64,000 nt of DNA, taken from positions 45,827,348-45,891,347 of the forward strand of contig NC_134102.1 of the NCBI RefSeq assembly GCF_000715075.1, given 5' to 3'. Source of the DNA: Nicotiana tabacum (taxonomy: Eukaryota > Streptophyta > Magnoliopsida > Solanales > Solanaceae). Below the pieces are notes generated by a model, which was not told the DNA's origin, did not search any database, and worked only from the letters and a program-made list of their open reading frames with translations. Below, one piece after another: positions 11,176 through 23,420 of this stretch. Made by a program: the position numbers and the translations under genes. Every line of letters begins with the position of its first letter. Position 1 is the stretch's first letter.

Positions 11176-13069
11176 GAGTTCGGAGGGTTAATTTTATTTA
11201 TTTTCATAACTCGACCCCTTTTTGATAAATAGGCTTTGGGGCTTATTTTGGGGCAATTATCTGAGGTTCTTTAGAGAGAAGTGAGAGTGTTCTTGAGAGA
11301 GGAAGTAGATGAAGTATTTTTTTATCGAGATCTTATCCAAGCTTTGAAATCCAATAAGGAAATCTCACAAATTCTTCATCTAAGAAGTAAGGTTCCATAC
11401 CATAGTGTTCAATTTCGAATTTGGGTAGAAGTTGGTTGATTAGGAGTATGATTCTTGGATATGAGAGTATTATTTAGACATGCATATACCAATAAGGTTT
11501 GTGGGAAGATTGTTGAGATTAAAAAAGTAAAGATTGGGTTACAGAATGAAGGAAATCTTGTAGAAGAACCTTGTAGCCAAATTTGCACACCTAGTGTTTG
11601 ATAAAATGCTCAAATGACCTGAAACCATAAATACCTTCCTAATTTGTGTTCAATTTTGTTATGTCTCAAAATAGATTGGGATTGCTAGAATTTTCAGAAC
11701 GTTGTAGTAATTTAAGGAAAGCTCAAAGCGAGGTATGTTGGCTAAACTTCTTTCCTAGAATTGAATTCCATGATGTTCTTGTAAGTCCCGAGTTATTCAT
11801 TATAAATCAACTATTTCGAATAAGCTTTGTGTTGAAAGGCATATATTCAAAATGTGTTCAAAGCATGAGTTGGGTATAAAAATATGATGACTCCAAGTAG
11901 TGTTTCAAGTGAAGGCTATTATGCCAAATTGTGTAAGAAGTCTTAGTGTGCATAAGACTCTTAATTGCTCATAGGTGTACTAAAAGTCATTATTAGGGAT
12001 TCCTTGTTGTCGATAATCTATATAGATGCTTGAAAGTGAAAGTAGTGATTTGGGGATATAAAGTGTGAACACCATGCCAAGTATTAAATTTATACATGGG
12101 GCCAATAGCACCAACGAAATTAAATGATGCGTGAAATATTATGAAATGAGCCTTGATTCAACTATTCCAAATTATCTCCAAAAATAGAATTATCCAAAAG
12201 CTTATGTACTCAAGTCATGTCAAAATGTGGTTGTTCTAACTAATGCTATGCTTGGTAGGTATTTCCAATAGGTTTTGAGTTCTCACATATTCATAGGTCG
12301 AAATTATGTATTGCCCTTTTTGGGGAAAGGTATTTCAAGAGTATTCTATATGATGATAATCCTTGAAAGTAAAGAAATGAAAGTGCAGAATATGATATAC
12401 GGCCACAATGCGAAGAATGAAGAATAATATGTATGGCCAAGGGAGCCAATGAAATAATGATGTTGTAAGTAGTTGAAAGTAATTGTAAAGTGATATATGG
12501 TGTGAAAGGTTATGAGATGAACGTATTTGTACTTTTGTTTCCAAGGTGTTATAAGCTCCTACGCCCTCATGAGGATAGGCTACGCTATTCCTAAATATTT
12601 TAAATGTTCTTAATGTTCTATGACCACCCATGGCAAGTACAAGTAAGTGATTGTATGAACATGAAATGTGGTCGTTGCCTAAATGAGAATTATGAGGTGT
12701 TGTATGTCCCAATGGATTCAACTATAGTTGTATGCTTCTGAAATAATGTATGTAAATGACTTCGATTGTTAAGTCCCCAAGAATTATGAACCTAGCTAAT
12801 GACCTCAAGATGTCTAGTGAGAGAATAATGAGATGAAAGGGAGATGTCCTATGCTAAATAATGATGAACCTTAAGAAAGGAAATTGGGCCCATGAACCAT
12901 TGAAATCGACTTATTGATTTACCATGCTTGTGCTAATGTAATGAGTTGTGTTTCTCCATGGTGAGAATGAACATGAAGTATTCCAATGATATGAGAAATT
13001 ATAACCTTAAATGTAATGACAAACTATGTCGCTTTGAGTTTATATATGGTATTGTGATTTGGATTACAC

Positions 13070-13260
13070 TTCCACCCGCATATATTGGGGTGAGGCGGCA
13101 ACACCACTTAGTGTAGGGATCGTGGTATTATGGAATACTCCTCCACCCACATATATTAGGGTGAGGCGGCCGGGCTTCTTTGTGTAGAAATGTCAATATC
13201 ATGATATACCTCCACCCGCATATATTAGGGTGAGGCGGTAGGGACGCTTTATGTGTAGGT
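13070..13260 (+). repeat. Minisatellite, about 70 bp unit, three copies
   Basis: Units start near 13070, 13142 and 13211 with TCCACCC(G/A)CATATATT, followed by GGGTGAGGCGG and a TTTGTGTAG-like tail. The same family occurs at 17492-17685, 39178-39660 and 57131-57490. Confidence 0.8.
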
Positions 13261-13421
13261 CGTTATAGAGGATTCCTCACTTAATATCTATAAATTATAA
13301 TGTAATTTCTTAATAGATTTGCTTGACGTTAACGGCTATCTAAACCATTTTATTATTACCATGATTCATCAGATTCATGTTGTATTTTCAAGCCCTTGAA
13401 TAGGTGTATTTGTATTGTGTA

Positions 13422-13556
13422 AGTGAACACTGTGAATGGTATATGAAACACACAGGTGTATTGTATAGTTGATATCGTGAACGGTCTATGAGACGCATGG
13501 GTGTATAACATGATATGTGAACACTGAGGACGGTCTATGAAATGTATATGTGTAAA
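13422..13556 (+). repeat. Tandem repeat, about 45 bp unit, three copies
   Basis: Copies share GTGAACNNTGNGNACGGTCTA followed by TGA(A/G)A(C/T)GCAT and a GTGTAT tail. The same triplet is present in the sister LTR at about 17841-17981. Confidence 0.6.
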
Positions 13557-14279
13557 GGAAGGGAGGAGGGTGCCACTTTCATTGTTCTTGTTTGTACATG
13601 TTATTACAATTACACTATATTATGTATTCCACGTATAGTTCATATGGCTCAGTTGGTCCTAAAAGACGTTTAGAATGATGCAAGTATAATAACACTTGAA
13701 ATATGATCCTGTGAGATGTTTCGTAGTTTCTTGATTTTCTTTATTTGCCTCTTATTTGAGTTATCGTATTTTCATATGTTGTTTTGACTGCCTTACATAC
13801 AAGTACTATTCCACATGTACTCATTTCCCATTTGCCGAGGGCGCTACATCTTTTAATGGATGCAGGTATACTTCTACAGGATGATAGGGATCTTTGATAG
13901 GTATCTTCTTCACTACTCAGCTTATGGTGAGCCCGCTACAGTTCTAGTGGGTGTTTGGGTCTAGTTAATTTTTTGTATATAGGTATCTATTGTCATAGAA
14001 GCTCCACGTACACTGCGGGTCATGTAATTAAAGATTTGAGTTTTGTCATGTATTTATGTTCACTGTATTTACAACTATTTATAAAGTTGTGTAACCATCA
14101 CGTGAAAGGAAATATGGACCATTGAGCCAAATATATTCAATATAAAAGTCAATATATAATTATGTTATGGTAAATCATTCGTGAGTAATGATGAGAGGTT
14201 AATGTAAATTAGGCTTGCTCGACTGGGTTTACTCGGTTGAGCGCCAATCGCGCTCCTCGAGTTCGGGGCGTGACAAACT

Positions 14280-14291
14280 TGGTATCAAATC
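14280..14291 (+). other. Primer-binding site, partly decayed
   Basis: TGGTATCAAATC matches the tRNA-Met primer site TGGTATCAGAGC at 10 of 12 positions and lies four bases after the LTR end. Confidence 0.65.
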
Positions 14292-14911
14292 ATGGTTTAG
14301 GAGTCCCAAGGTGTCATGGAGATGTGTCAGTAGAGTCCCTCTTATCGGTGTTTTGCCTACCATACTTATAATAAGGAGGCTACAATGACATTTAGGAAAT
14401 GTTTCTCTTCTTCTATCCTCGATCGTGCGTTAAGGTTCCAAGTTAGTCTCGGAGTTCCCTTGTTAATACCAAGGTATGTAGCACATCGTGCTATGAAATG
14501 AGAAAGGCCTAAGGATTAAAGGAATGACGGACATGACAGGCATAATGTGTGAGGTGCCCAATTGTCCTCGTAATGGAGAAAGGAAAAGTCAAGGATACGA
14601 CTAAGGTAAGCAAGGTCATACAGTTGGCCTCGAAAGTCATAGTTGTTGATTTCATGTATATGGTGCGAATAGGTGTTATCTACATGTTGTTTAGGATTGA
14701 TTTATAGGATTCTCTGACAGGTGGATAGGCCGAGTTACAGGGGACACTCTGCCGAAATATTTTGAATTTGTAAAGATAGCCAAATTTTAAGGGTTATAAG
14801 TAAGTTGAGACCTTGGATAGGAAATATAAGACCCAGGTAGTCATAAGTGCCTATGTATAATGGTTGGAGGTAAAAGGATGGTAACTCTATTCTTAGAGGA
14901 AACTTGTAAAA

Positions 14912-14945
14912 CATTCGAGGACAAATGTTCTTAAGTGGGGGATAA
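14912..14945 (+). promoter_or_regulatory. GAGGACAAA box and polypurine tract
   Basis: TTCGAGGACAAATG is followed by AAGTGGGGGATAA immediately before the 3' LTR at 14946. The box is kept although no reading frame leads into it. Confidence 0.7.
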
Positions 14946-15359
14946 TGTAACACCCCGGAAAATTTCGAAGTACTTAAGCGCTAGTAAGAAAGTTGATGTG
15001 TGCTAGTTGTATTATTTTATGTGCAGACGATGACTATTAATATTATGGATATCAATTGGATATGATAATAAGTGTACGAGGCATATTATAAGTGATGTGG
15101 GGTCTAAGGAGAGCCCTAAGTCCAAGTCAAGTTGGAAATTTCATGATAGACTAAAGTTTCAAATGGGTACGCACAAGATCAAACTTTGGACGAGTATATA
15201 TATATATACATATATAAAGAGTTGTGTATATATAAGGCTTTTTCATTAACAACCTATCAAATGAAAGATATTCGAGTCTAGTTTCTAAAACTTTAAACTG
15301 TTCATCATATAGACACTCCTACAAGAAGTTATGACCAAAGTACCAAAGGCTGGAAGAAT

Positions 15360-15555
15360 GTGATTCTGCGGTCAGATGTGCGACCGCATAATCATTTTGC
15401 GATCACAAAAGTGGTTATGCAATCGCAAAAGTGGTTGTGCGACCGCAAAATGGTCGCAAACATGGCCAGTGTAGCCCGGTTCTGGGCATCGATGTAGCGG
15501 TCCATTGTGCAACCCGCATACCGATTGCGCGATCCATTATGTGACCGCACACCTG
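15360..15555. repeat. U3 palindrome array, GCGGTC..GACCGC type
   Basis: This is the sister of the array at 10999-11175, with motifs TGCGGTCAGATGTGCGACCG and ATTATGTGACCGCA. It has one extra copy of a GTGGTTGTGCGACCGCAAAA-like unit and ends about 47 bp upstream of GATAAATAG. Confidence 0.75.
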
Positions 15556-17491
15556 AGTACGGATGGTTAATTTTTCTATTTTCATAACCTGACCCCATTT
15601 TGATAAATAGGCTTTGGGGCTTATTTTGGGGCAATTATCTGAGGTTCTTTAGAGAGAAGTGGGAGTGTTCTTGAGAGAGGAAGTAGATGAAGTGTTGTTT
15701 TCATCGAGATCTTGTCCAAGTTTTGAAATCCAACAAGGAAATCTCACAAGTTCTTCATCTAAGAGGTAAGGTTCCATACCCTAGTTTTCAATTTCGAATT
15801 TGGGTAGAAGTTGGTTGATTAGGAGTATGATTCTTGGATATGAGAGCATTATTTAGACATGCATGTACCAATAAGGTTTGTGGGAAGATTGTTGAGCTTA
15901 AAAAAGTAAATATTGGGTTTGTAGAATGAAGGAAATCTTGTAGAAGAACCTTATAGCCAAATTTGCACATCTAGTATTTGATAAAATGCTCAAATGACCT
16001 GAAACCATAAATACCTTCCTAATTTGTGTCAATTTTGTTATGTTTCAAAATAGATTGGGATTGCTAGAATTTTCGGAACGTTGTAGTAATTTAAGGAAAG
16101 CTCAAAGCGAGGTATGTTGGCTAAACTTCTTTCCTAGAATTGAATTCCATGATGTTCTTGTAAGTCCCGAGTTATTCATTATAAATCAACTATTCCGAAT
16201 AAGCTTTGTGATGAAAGGCATATATTCAAAATGTGTTTCAGATGCTCTTATCATATGATGTTATCCTTCGGGAATATGTTCAAAGCATGAATTGGGTATA
16301 AAAATATGATGACTCCAAGTACTGTTTCAAGTGAAGGCTATTATGCCAAACTGTGTAAGAAGTCTTAGTGTGCATAAGACTCTTAATTGCTCATAGGTGT
16401 ACTAAAAGTCGTGATTAGGGATTCCTTGTTGTCGATAATCTATAAAGATGCTTCAAAGTGAAAGTAGTGAGTTGGGGATATAAAGTGTGAATACCATGCC
16501 AAGAATTAAAGTTATACTTGGGGTCAATAGCACCAACGAAATGAAATGATGCGTGAAATATTATGAAATGATCCTTGATTCAACTATTCCAAATTGTCTC
16601 CGAAAATAGAATTATCCAAAAGCTTATGTACTCAAGTCATGTCAAAATGTGGTTGTTCTAACTAATGCTATGCTTGGTAGGTATTTCCAATAGGTTTTGA
16701 GTTCTCACATATTCATAGGTCAAAATTATGTATTGCCCTTTTTTGGGAAAGGTATTTCAAGAGTATTCTATATGATGATAATCCTTGAAAGTAAAGAAAA
16801 GAAAGTACAGAATATGATATACGGCCACAGTGCCATAAAGGAAGAATAATATGTATGGCCAAGGGAGCCAATGAAATAATGATGTTGTAAGTAGTTGAAA
16901 GTAATTGTAAAGTGATATATGGTGTGAAAGGTTATGAGATGAACGTATTTGTACTTTTGTTTCCAAGGTGTTATAAGCTCCTACGCCCTCATGAGGATAG
17001 GCTACGCTATTCCTAAATATTTTAAATGTTCTTAATGTTCTATGACCACCCATGGCAAGTACAAGTAAGTGATAGTATGAACATGAAATGTGGTCGTTGC
17101 CTAAATGAGAATTATGAGGTGTTGTATGTCCCAATAGTTTTAATTATAGTTGTATGCTTCTGAAATAATGTATGTAAATGACTTCGATTGTTAGGTCCCC
17201 AAAAGTAATGAACCTAGCTAATGACCTCAAGATGTTAAGTGAGAGAATAATGAGATGAAAGGGAGATGTCATATGCTAAATGATGATGAACATTAAGATT
17301 GGAAATTGGGCCCATGTGCCATTGAAATCGACTTATTGATTCACCATGCAAGTTCTAATGTAATGAGTTTTGTTTCTCCATGATGAGCATGACCATGAAG
17401 TATTCCAATGATATGAGAAATTACGTCCTTAAATGTAATGACAAACTATGTCGCTTTCAGTTTATATATGGTATTGTGATTGGTATTACAC

Positions 17492-17685
17492 CTCCACCCG
17501 CATATATTGGGGTGAAGTGGCATGACCTTTTTGTGTAGGGATCGTGGTATTGTGGAATACACCTCCACCCACATATATCGGGGTGAGGCGGCAGGGCCGC
17601 TTTGTGTAGACATTTTTGTATCGTGATACACCTCCACCCGCATATGTTGGGGTGAGGCTGTAGGGCCGCTTTGTGTGAAGGTGGT
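17492..17685 (+). repeat. Minisatellite, about 70 bp unit, three copies
   Basis: Units start near 17492, 17562 and 17631 with CCTCCACCC(G/A)CATAT. Two carry GGCAGGGCCGC-like GC-rich cores that can fold on themselves. Confidence 0.8.
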
Positions 17686-18698
17686 TATAGAGGATTACCG
17701 ACTTAATATCTATAAATTTGAATGGAAGCTCTTAATAAATTTGCTTGACGTTAACGGCTATCTAAGCCCTTTTATTGTTACCATGATTCATCAAATTCAT
17801 GTTGTATTTTCAAGCCCTTGAATAGGTGTATTTGTATTGTGTAAGTGAACACTGTGAACGGTCTATGAAACACTCAGGGTGTATTGTATAGGTGATATTG
17901 TGAATGGTCTATGAGATGCATAAGTGTATAATATGATATGTGAACAGTAAGGACAGTCTATGAAATGTATATGTGTAAAGGAAGGGAGGAAGGTGCCACT
18001 TTCATTGGTCTTGTTTGTACATGTTGTTACAATTACACTATATTATGTGTTCCACGTATAGTTCATATGGCTCAGTTGGTCTTAAAAGAAGTTTAGAATG
18101 ATGCAAGTATAATAAGACTTGAAATGTGATCCTATGGGATGTTTCGTAGTTTCTTGATGTGCTTTATTTTCCTCTTATTTGAGTTATCGTATTTTCATAT
18201 GTTGTTTTGACTGCCTTACATACGAGTACTATTCCACATGTACTCACGTCCCTTTTGCCGGGGACGCTGCAGCTTTTAATGGATGCGGGTATACTTCTAC
18301 AGGATGATATGAATCTTTGATAGGGATCTTCTTCACTACTCAGCTTATGGTGAGCCCGCTACAGTTCTAGTGGGTGTTTGGGTCTAGTTCATTTTATGTA
18401 TATAGGTATCTATTGTCATAGAAGCTCCATGTACACTATGAGTCATTTAATTAAAGACTTGAGTTTTTTCATGTATTTATGTTGACAGTATTTACAGCTA
18501 TTTATAAAGTTATGTAACCATCATGTGAAAGGAAATATCGGCCATTGAGCCAAATGTATTCAGTATGAAAGTTAATATCTAGTTATGTTATGATAAATCA
18601 TGCGTGATTAATGATGAGAGGTTAATGTAAATTAGGCTTGCTCGACTTGGTTTACTCGGTTGAGTGTCGGTCGCGCTCTTTGCGTTCAGGGCGTGACA

Positions 18699-20559
18699 CC
18701 AGTAAAGGTTTTGCCTAAATGTCTTCGAAGTCCGTGACATTTATCCGCAATTTCATCACAGTAAGAACATTTATCAAGTTCATTCAGGGATTAAACATCT
18801 ATGTTGCCTCAAACATGGCTCAAATAGTTCACAACAATATTACAAATATGAGAAACATCATAGCTTAAAGTTAACGGTCATTCTAGGCATATCTTAGCCT
18901 AAGTACAACCCAAGCATGGATAAATACCCCAATATTATCACATGGGCTTAAACCCCACACATGTGCGCACCTATAACATGTAGCTATCACGAATAATTTA
19001 GGCAACTAGTGCCTCGACCAAGTTTAGATAAGATACTTACCTCAAGCAAGCCAAATTACTCCCTTAACAAGACCTTCCCGCATGTATCAACATCCGGAAG
19101 GCTCAAACCTAGCCAAAATTAATACTATCAATAAAATCCATAGGAAGTGATTCCAAAAAATAAAGCTAAGATCATTAACTCAAGTAAAAAAGTCAACCAA
19201 AAACGTCAACCGCGGGCTTGCATTTCAGAACCCGATAAAATTTACAAATTCTGAACACACATTTGATTACGAGTCCAGCCGTATCAAAATCATCCAATTC
19301 CGATAATAAATCGCCCCTCATATCCCCAAATTTCACTCTCCAATAACATAGTCCAATAATCCCCAAATTCTAAATTATATTCATGAAAATTAGGTGAAAT
19401 AATCTATAGGTATTCAATATTTATGGAAAAAAGTGATTTAATGTCACTTACCTCATCAATCTTGGTGGAAAACTCTTCAAAATTCGCCCTAGTCCGAACG
19501 TCAAAATCCCAAAATGAAAAAAACAACTAAATCTTTCGATTTAAAGCATTGCCCAGCGATCTCGCTTATGCGGCCCTTAGGTTGCACCTACAGACTCACC
19601 ATTGTAGGTGTGAAAATTCATTAACTTCTCAACCCCACGCACCTGCGGTTGAACCTCTGCACCTCCGTGACCGCTTCTGCGGCCTCTTACCCGCTCCTAT
19701 GCATCTGCACCTATGGACCGCGTATCTCATCTACAACAATGGCCAAACCCATCCAACTCCACACATGCGGACCTCTCATCGCAAAAGAGCTTCCGTTTCT
19801 ATAGGAAAATTCACGCATCTGCGTTCCTCCCAGACTCCACTTAATGTTTCATCTGTGCCCATCTCATCGCACCTGCAGTGCCGCATCTGTGCCCATTCCC
19901 ACCGCAGCTGCGAACGCACCAGATGCCTAAAACTTCACCCAACACTCCAAAACCAAAACTAATCTGAATTCAATTTGAAACACACCCGAGGCCCCCGAGA
20001 CCCATCCAACGATACCAATAAGTCATAAAACACAGTAAGAACTCACTTGTAGCCTTAAATCACATCAAAGAACACCAAAACCACGAATCACACATCGATT
20101 TAAGCCTAATGAACTAATACGCTTCCAACTTCTAAAACTAATACCGAACTATATCAAACAAACTCCTACTGACCTCACATTTTGCGCATAGGTAAAAAAT
20201 GACACAACGGGGCTACTCCAACTTTCGAAACCAAAATTCGAACCCGATATCAACAAAGTCAACTCTCTATCAAACTCCTCAAGCTTCCAAACCTTTAACT
20301 TTCCAACTTTCGTCAAAATGAACCAAATCAACCTACGGCCCTCCAAATCAAGATTCGGACATACGTCTAAGTCCAAAATCACCATATGAAGCTATCGAAA
20401 CCATCGAAACTCTATTTCAGAGTCGTCTACACATAAGTCAACATCCGGTGAACTCTTTCAACTTAAGCTTCCAACCTTGTAACCACATGTGAACATAGTA
20501 TAAGAAATAAACATGGAAATGGGGCTACCATACGCGAAATGACCGATCGGGTCGTATCA
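18699..20559 (-). mobile_element. Left-truncated LTR of the GTCG group
   Basis: The right end reads GACCGATCGGGTCGTATCA, i.e. TGATACGACCCGATCGGTC on the minus strand, a slightly mutated family start. Downstream parts match the + strand LTR at 41696-42260 in reverse: GGCTGGACTCG near 19262, the ACCTCAAGCAAGCC block near 19040 and the ATAACATGTAGCTATCACGA block near 18975. The LTR 3' terminus is missing where the giant-LTR element begins. It could be the far 5' LTR of the minus-strand element at 6373-10552, but I cannot prove this. Confidence 0.65.
19545..19940. repeat. U3 array, CTGCGG/CCGCAG type with CACCTGCG motifs
   Basis: GC-rich motifs (TTATGCGGCCC, CACCTGCGGTTG, GCTTCTGCGGCC, CGCACCTGCAG, CCGCAGCTGCG) cluster over 400 bp. 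It occupies the same place in the LTR as the other arrays but has a different motif vocabulary. An open frame across it (19549-19962) is compositional. Confidence 0.55.
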
Positions 20560-20768
20560 TTAACCCACAATTTAAAATATATGATTAGATTCATAATCGT
20601 GGTCCAATTTCTTAATCAAAAGCCCCAAAATGACTCTTTTAAGTTCATACCAAAAACCCCAGTTTATACAATTTAATTCCGTTAAAAACACATGTGGGCT
20701 CTTGAAATATAATCACAAATGAGTAAAAATCACTTACACTTGCCTTGTATGAAGATCTCCTTGAAAAA
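20560..20768 (-). mobile_element. Short LTR fragment, unassigned
   Basis: This AT-rich 209 bp piece (with GTGAGTAAAAATCACTTACAC-like LTR sequence, compare AAGTAAAAATTACTTACCCC at 25500) resembles the middle of a GTCG-group LTR. It is bounded by two other LTRs and has no coding content. Confidence 0.4.
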
Positions 20769-21299
20769 TGTCACGACCCAACATCTCACCTAGTCGTGAT
20801 GGCACCTACCTCCAACATCCTTGGTAAGACAAACTATGAATAATATAACTCGAAGGAAAATAATCGATAATAATAAATAAGAAGATGAATATCTATACAA
20901 AATACCCCAAGGGTTCATAGTAGAAGTCATGTAAGATTTTGATGTACAAAGCTAGTACGAAAAATAAATACAATATCTATTTTGAATATAGATGAACATA
21001 GTAGACATCCTAAAATACCAAGAACAAGCAGTAGCTTATATATGGAACACAGGTACATCTTTAATGCTAGCCTCCATCATTTATAGCAGCTCAACTCCAA
21101 GATCTACACGCAAGGTGAAAAAGTGTAGCATGAGTACAGCCGATTCTATGTACTTTGTAAGTATCCTAACTAACCTCGATGAAGTAGTGATGAGGTCTCA
21201 AGTTAAAGATACTCACTTTACATAACATGTATTGCTCAATATCATATACATATGCCTAAAAAATATATCAAAATCTAAGCCTAAAGTCTAGATGAGGCC

Positions 21300-21720
21300 A
21301 TCGGTGCAAATAGAGAAGATATGAAGAAGCACCTTAACCCATTAATAGTTCAGCATATGGAGAAGATACGCATGTGATATCAAATAACATGACAAAAAAT
21401 TCGTATAGAGACGAGATGAATGAAATATCAAATACCTTCAACAGCTTGCATATAGTGAAGCTAGGCACGAAGTATCAATAATTGATCTACAGTAGTATAT
21501 AGAGAAGATATGCATGAACATGCAAGTCAAGTTACACAGATTGGCATATTGGAGAATATATGTATCGTGATTCATTTAATCAAGTAAAAGTAGTATATAG
21601 AGAAGATATGCATAAAAGGCATATATGCATTTCAGAGCTAGCATATAGTGATGATACACATTAAAATCATGTATACACCCAAGAAGTTTGCATATAGAGA
21701 AGATAAACAAAATCCAAGCA
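21300..21720 (-). repeat. Minisatellite with ATATAGAGAAGATATGCAT core
   Basis: About seven irregularly spaced (50-80 bp) copies of a GCATATAGAGAAGATATGCA-like core, e.g. near 21355, 21495, 21597 and 21690. The core is nearly self-complementary (GCATAT..ATATGC). Confidence 0.6.
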
Positions 21721-23189
21721 CTGGCCAGTTTCCATAATCCGAGTGTACGTCATCGAGGAGAAACATGAGAGGACGACCCTATGGGGATGGATTCCTATCC
21801 TCACCTTGCACAGACAACTCACGTGCCTTAATCATACCACCGCATGGAGAACTCACGTGCTAACAATCCAGTCCATCATACAAAAAGCATATACAAGAAT
21901 ACATGTGTACAATCAATCAATGTCAAAGCAGAAACTCATGAACTGATAAATAGCATGCTAAGGTCTATGTATGTGCGAAGTACAAACGTATCAACACCTT
22001 GTATGCTCAGATTAGACGTATACGCTATACAACAACAAATATAATGTTAAAATAGGGTATCAACACCTGCACATGATCTCTAACATGATTCATAGAGTTC
22101 ATAGAGTCATACAAATTTATAAAGCATGATAGCAAGCATAATATCCAAATCAAAGCGTAGTACAACCTAAAGACTACTCCGGTCATGAATCGTACGTAGA
22201 ACCCGTATATGCACTCGTCACGTCGCATATACGATGCTTCTCACACATTTGAATTAGCCAAATAACGTCACATCCTAAGGATTATTCCCTCAACAATATT
22301 AGGGAAGATACTTACCTCATCGGGGCTAGTCCAAACCTCCAGGCATTTCCTTGAGAAATTACCTCTAACCGGCTTAAATATAGCTAACCATCAATCAAGG
22401 AAGTTAACTAGTGAGATAGGAAGTAATCTCAACCAATAAAGCTTTGATCTTTAAAGAATTCCGCAAAAGTCAATCCTAGCCCACATGCCCGAAATTCGGA
22501 ATCAATACCAAAATCTGATAACCCATAATCTATTGAGTCCAAATATATGATTATATTCCAAAACCAAGTCCAAATCGGTACTCAAATCCTCAAAATACAC
22601 TTTCTTAAAGTGTAGTCAAAAACCCAAGTTCCATCTCTAATTTTTCCACGACCCAAAACCACCATCCGGTCGTGATGGCATGTAACTCACTTTCTAGGCA
22701 AGCCAAACATAACAATAGCAGAACAGGATAACAAAATTTCAGAAATAATACATGTCTAAAGTCAAATATCATAAATAAATCGCATCAATACATAAAATAC
22801 CCCAGAACTGGTAATACATAGTCATGATCTGTACAATAGAAAATACAAGTTTGAAAATATGAAATGAAAATATTTGTATGAATAGCAACAACAGTAAATA
22901 AAATGCAAAGAGACGTCAAGGACTACAGTCGAAATGCAGCTCTACCTCATTTCTCGTTAGCTCATAACAACAACGAGCAACTCTCAAGTGGGATAACACC
23001 TAGATCTGCATAATTAAGTGTAGAGTGTAGTATCAGTACAACCGACCCTATATACTCCATAAGTATCTTGTCTAACCTCAGCGAGGTAATAGCAACAAAA
23101 ATAACCAATGTTATTCACCAAAACTTGCTAAGCTCATAATTCTACAAATATACCACTATAGTGCAAATCTAAGCGTGAAATTCAGGTAT

Positions 23190-23420
23190 AACCAATCGGT
23201 GCACATTGAAAAGATGTGCTCAAGTTTTTGAACAGTAAACAACTCGATATAAGATAAAACATGCGTATATGATCAAGTCTAGTGTGCACAGGTAGACATA
23301 TAGAGAAGATATGTATCGTACTCTCACTACTCGAACCAAACAACATATAGAGAAGATATGCACAAAGAGGTATGTATTCAATCCAGATCTAACATATAGA
23401 TAAGATATCCGAATAAAATA
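23190..23420 (-). repeat. Minisatellite with ATATAGAGAAGATATGCAC core
   Basis: Four copies of ACATATAGAGAAGATATG-like cores, near 23205, 23288, 23343 and 23394. The same family occurs in the surrounding LTR, so the motif predates the nesting. Confidence 0.6.

Larger units (their letters stand above)
10553..14275 (+). mobile_element. 5' LTR of a non-autonomous giant-LTR element
   Basis: It runs from TGTAACACCCCGG to GGGGCGTGACA, 3723 bp, and is followed by a primer-site-like sequence. A near-identical copy lies at 14946-18698. Over the first ~240 bp I count about 20 differences between the copies; later parts look closer. It contains a long (TA)n tract, the CG palindrome array, a TATA-like GATAAATAG at 11224-11232, a 70 bp minisatellite and a ~45 bp tandem repeat. 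Relative to the 3' copy it lacks about 45 bp near 11855. Confidence 0.9.
14276..14945 (+). other. Internal region of the non-autonomous element, non-coding
   Basis: Only 670 bp separate the two LTRs. It begins with a primer-site-like TGGTATCAAATC at 14280-14291 and a leader resembling that of coding relatives. From about 14700 it matches the 3' non-coding end of the element at 55760-55943 (shared CTGACAGGTGGATAGGCC). It ends with CATTCGAGGACAAATG and the purine tract. No gag or pol is present, so the element would depend on proteins from relatives. Confidence 0.8.
14946..18698 (+). mobile_element. 3' LTR of the non-autonomous giant-LTR element
   Basis: Length 3753 bp, TGTAACACCCCGG to GGGCGTGACA. 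It repeats the 5' LTR module by module: palindrome array 15360-15555, TATA-like GATAAATAG 15602-15610, minisatellite 17492-17685 and tandem repeat 17841-17981. The base following the element is C (CCAGT) whereas ACAAT precedes it, so there is no 5 bp target duplication. Confidence 0.9.

Noticed and set aside
12335..12721. Antisense open frame of 128 residues in the 5' LTR, with a 125-residue counterpart at 16757-17134 in the 3' LTR
   Set aside because: Presence in both copies follows from LTR duplication. The two differ by residue changes, including a local run of altered residues, with no sign of selection, and match no family I know.
10553..18698. Reading the two 3.7 kb repeats as a segmental tandem duplication
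   Set aside because: TG..CA ends, a primer site after the first and a purine tract before the second show an LTR-internal-LTR structure.
19549..19962. 137-residue Cys/His/Arg-rich open frame resembling a zinc-finger protein
   Set aside because: It lies on the CG-rich U3 array of an LTR. Spacing of Cys and His is irregular and related LTRs do not keep the frame.
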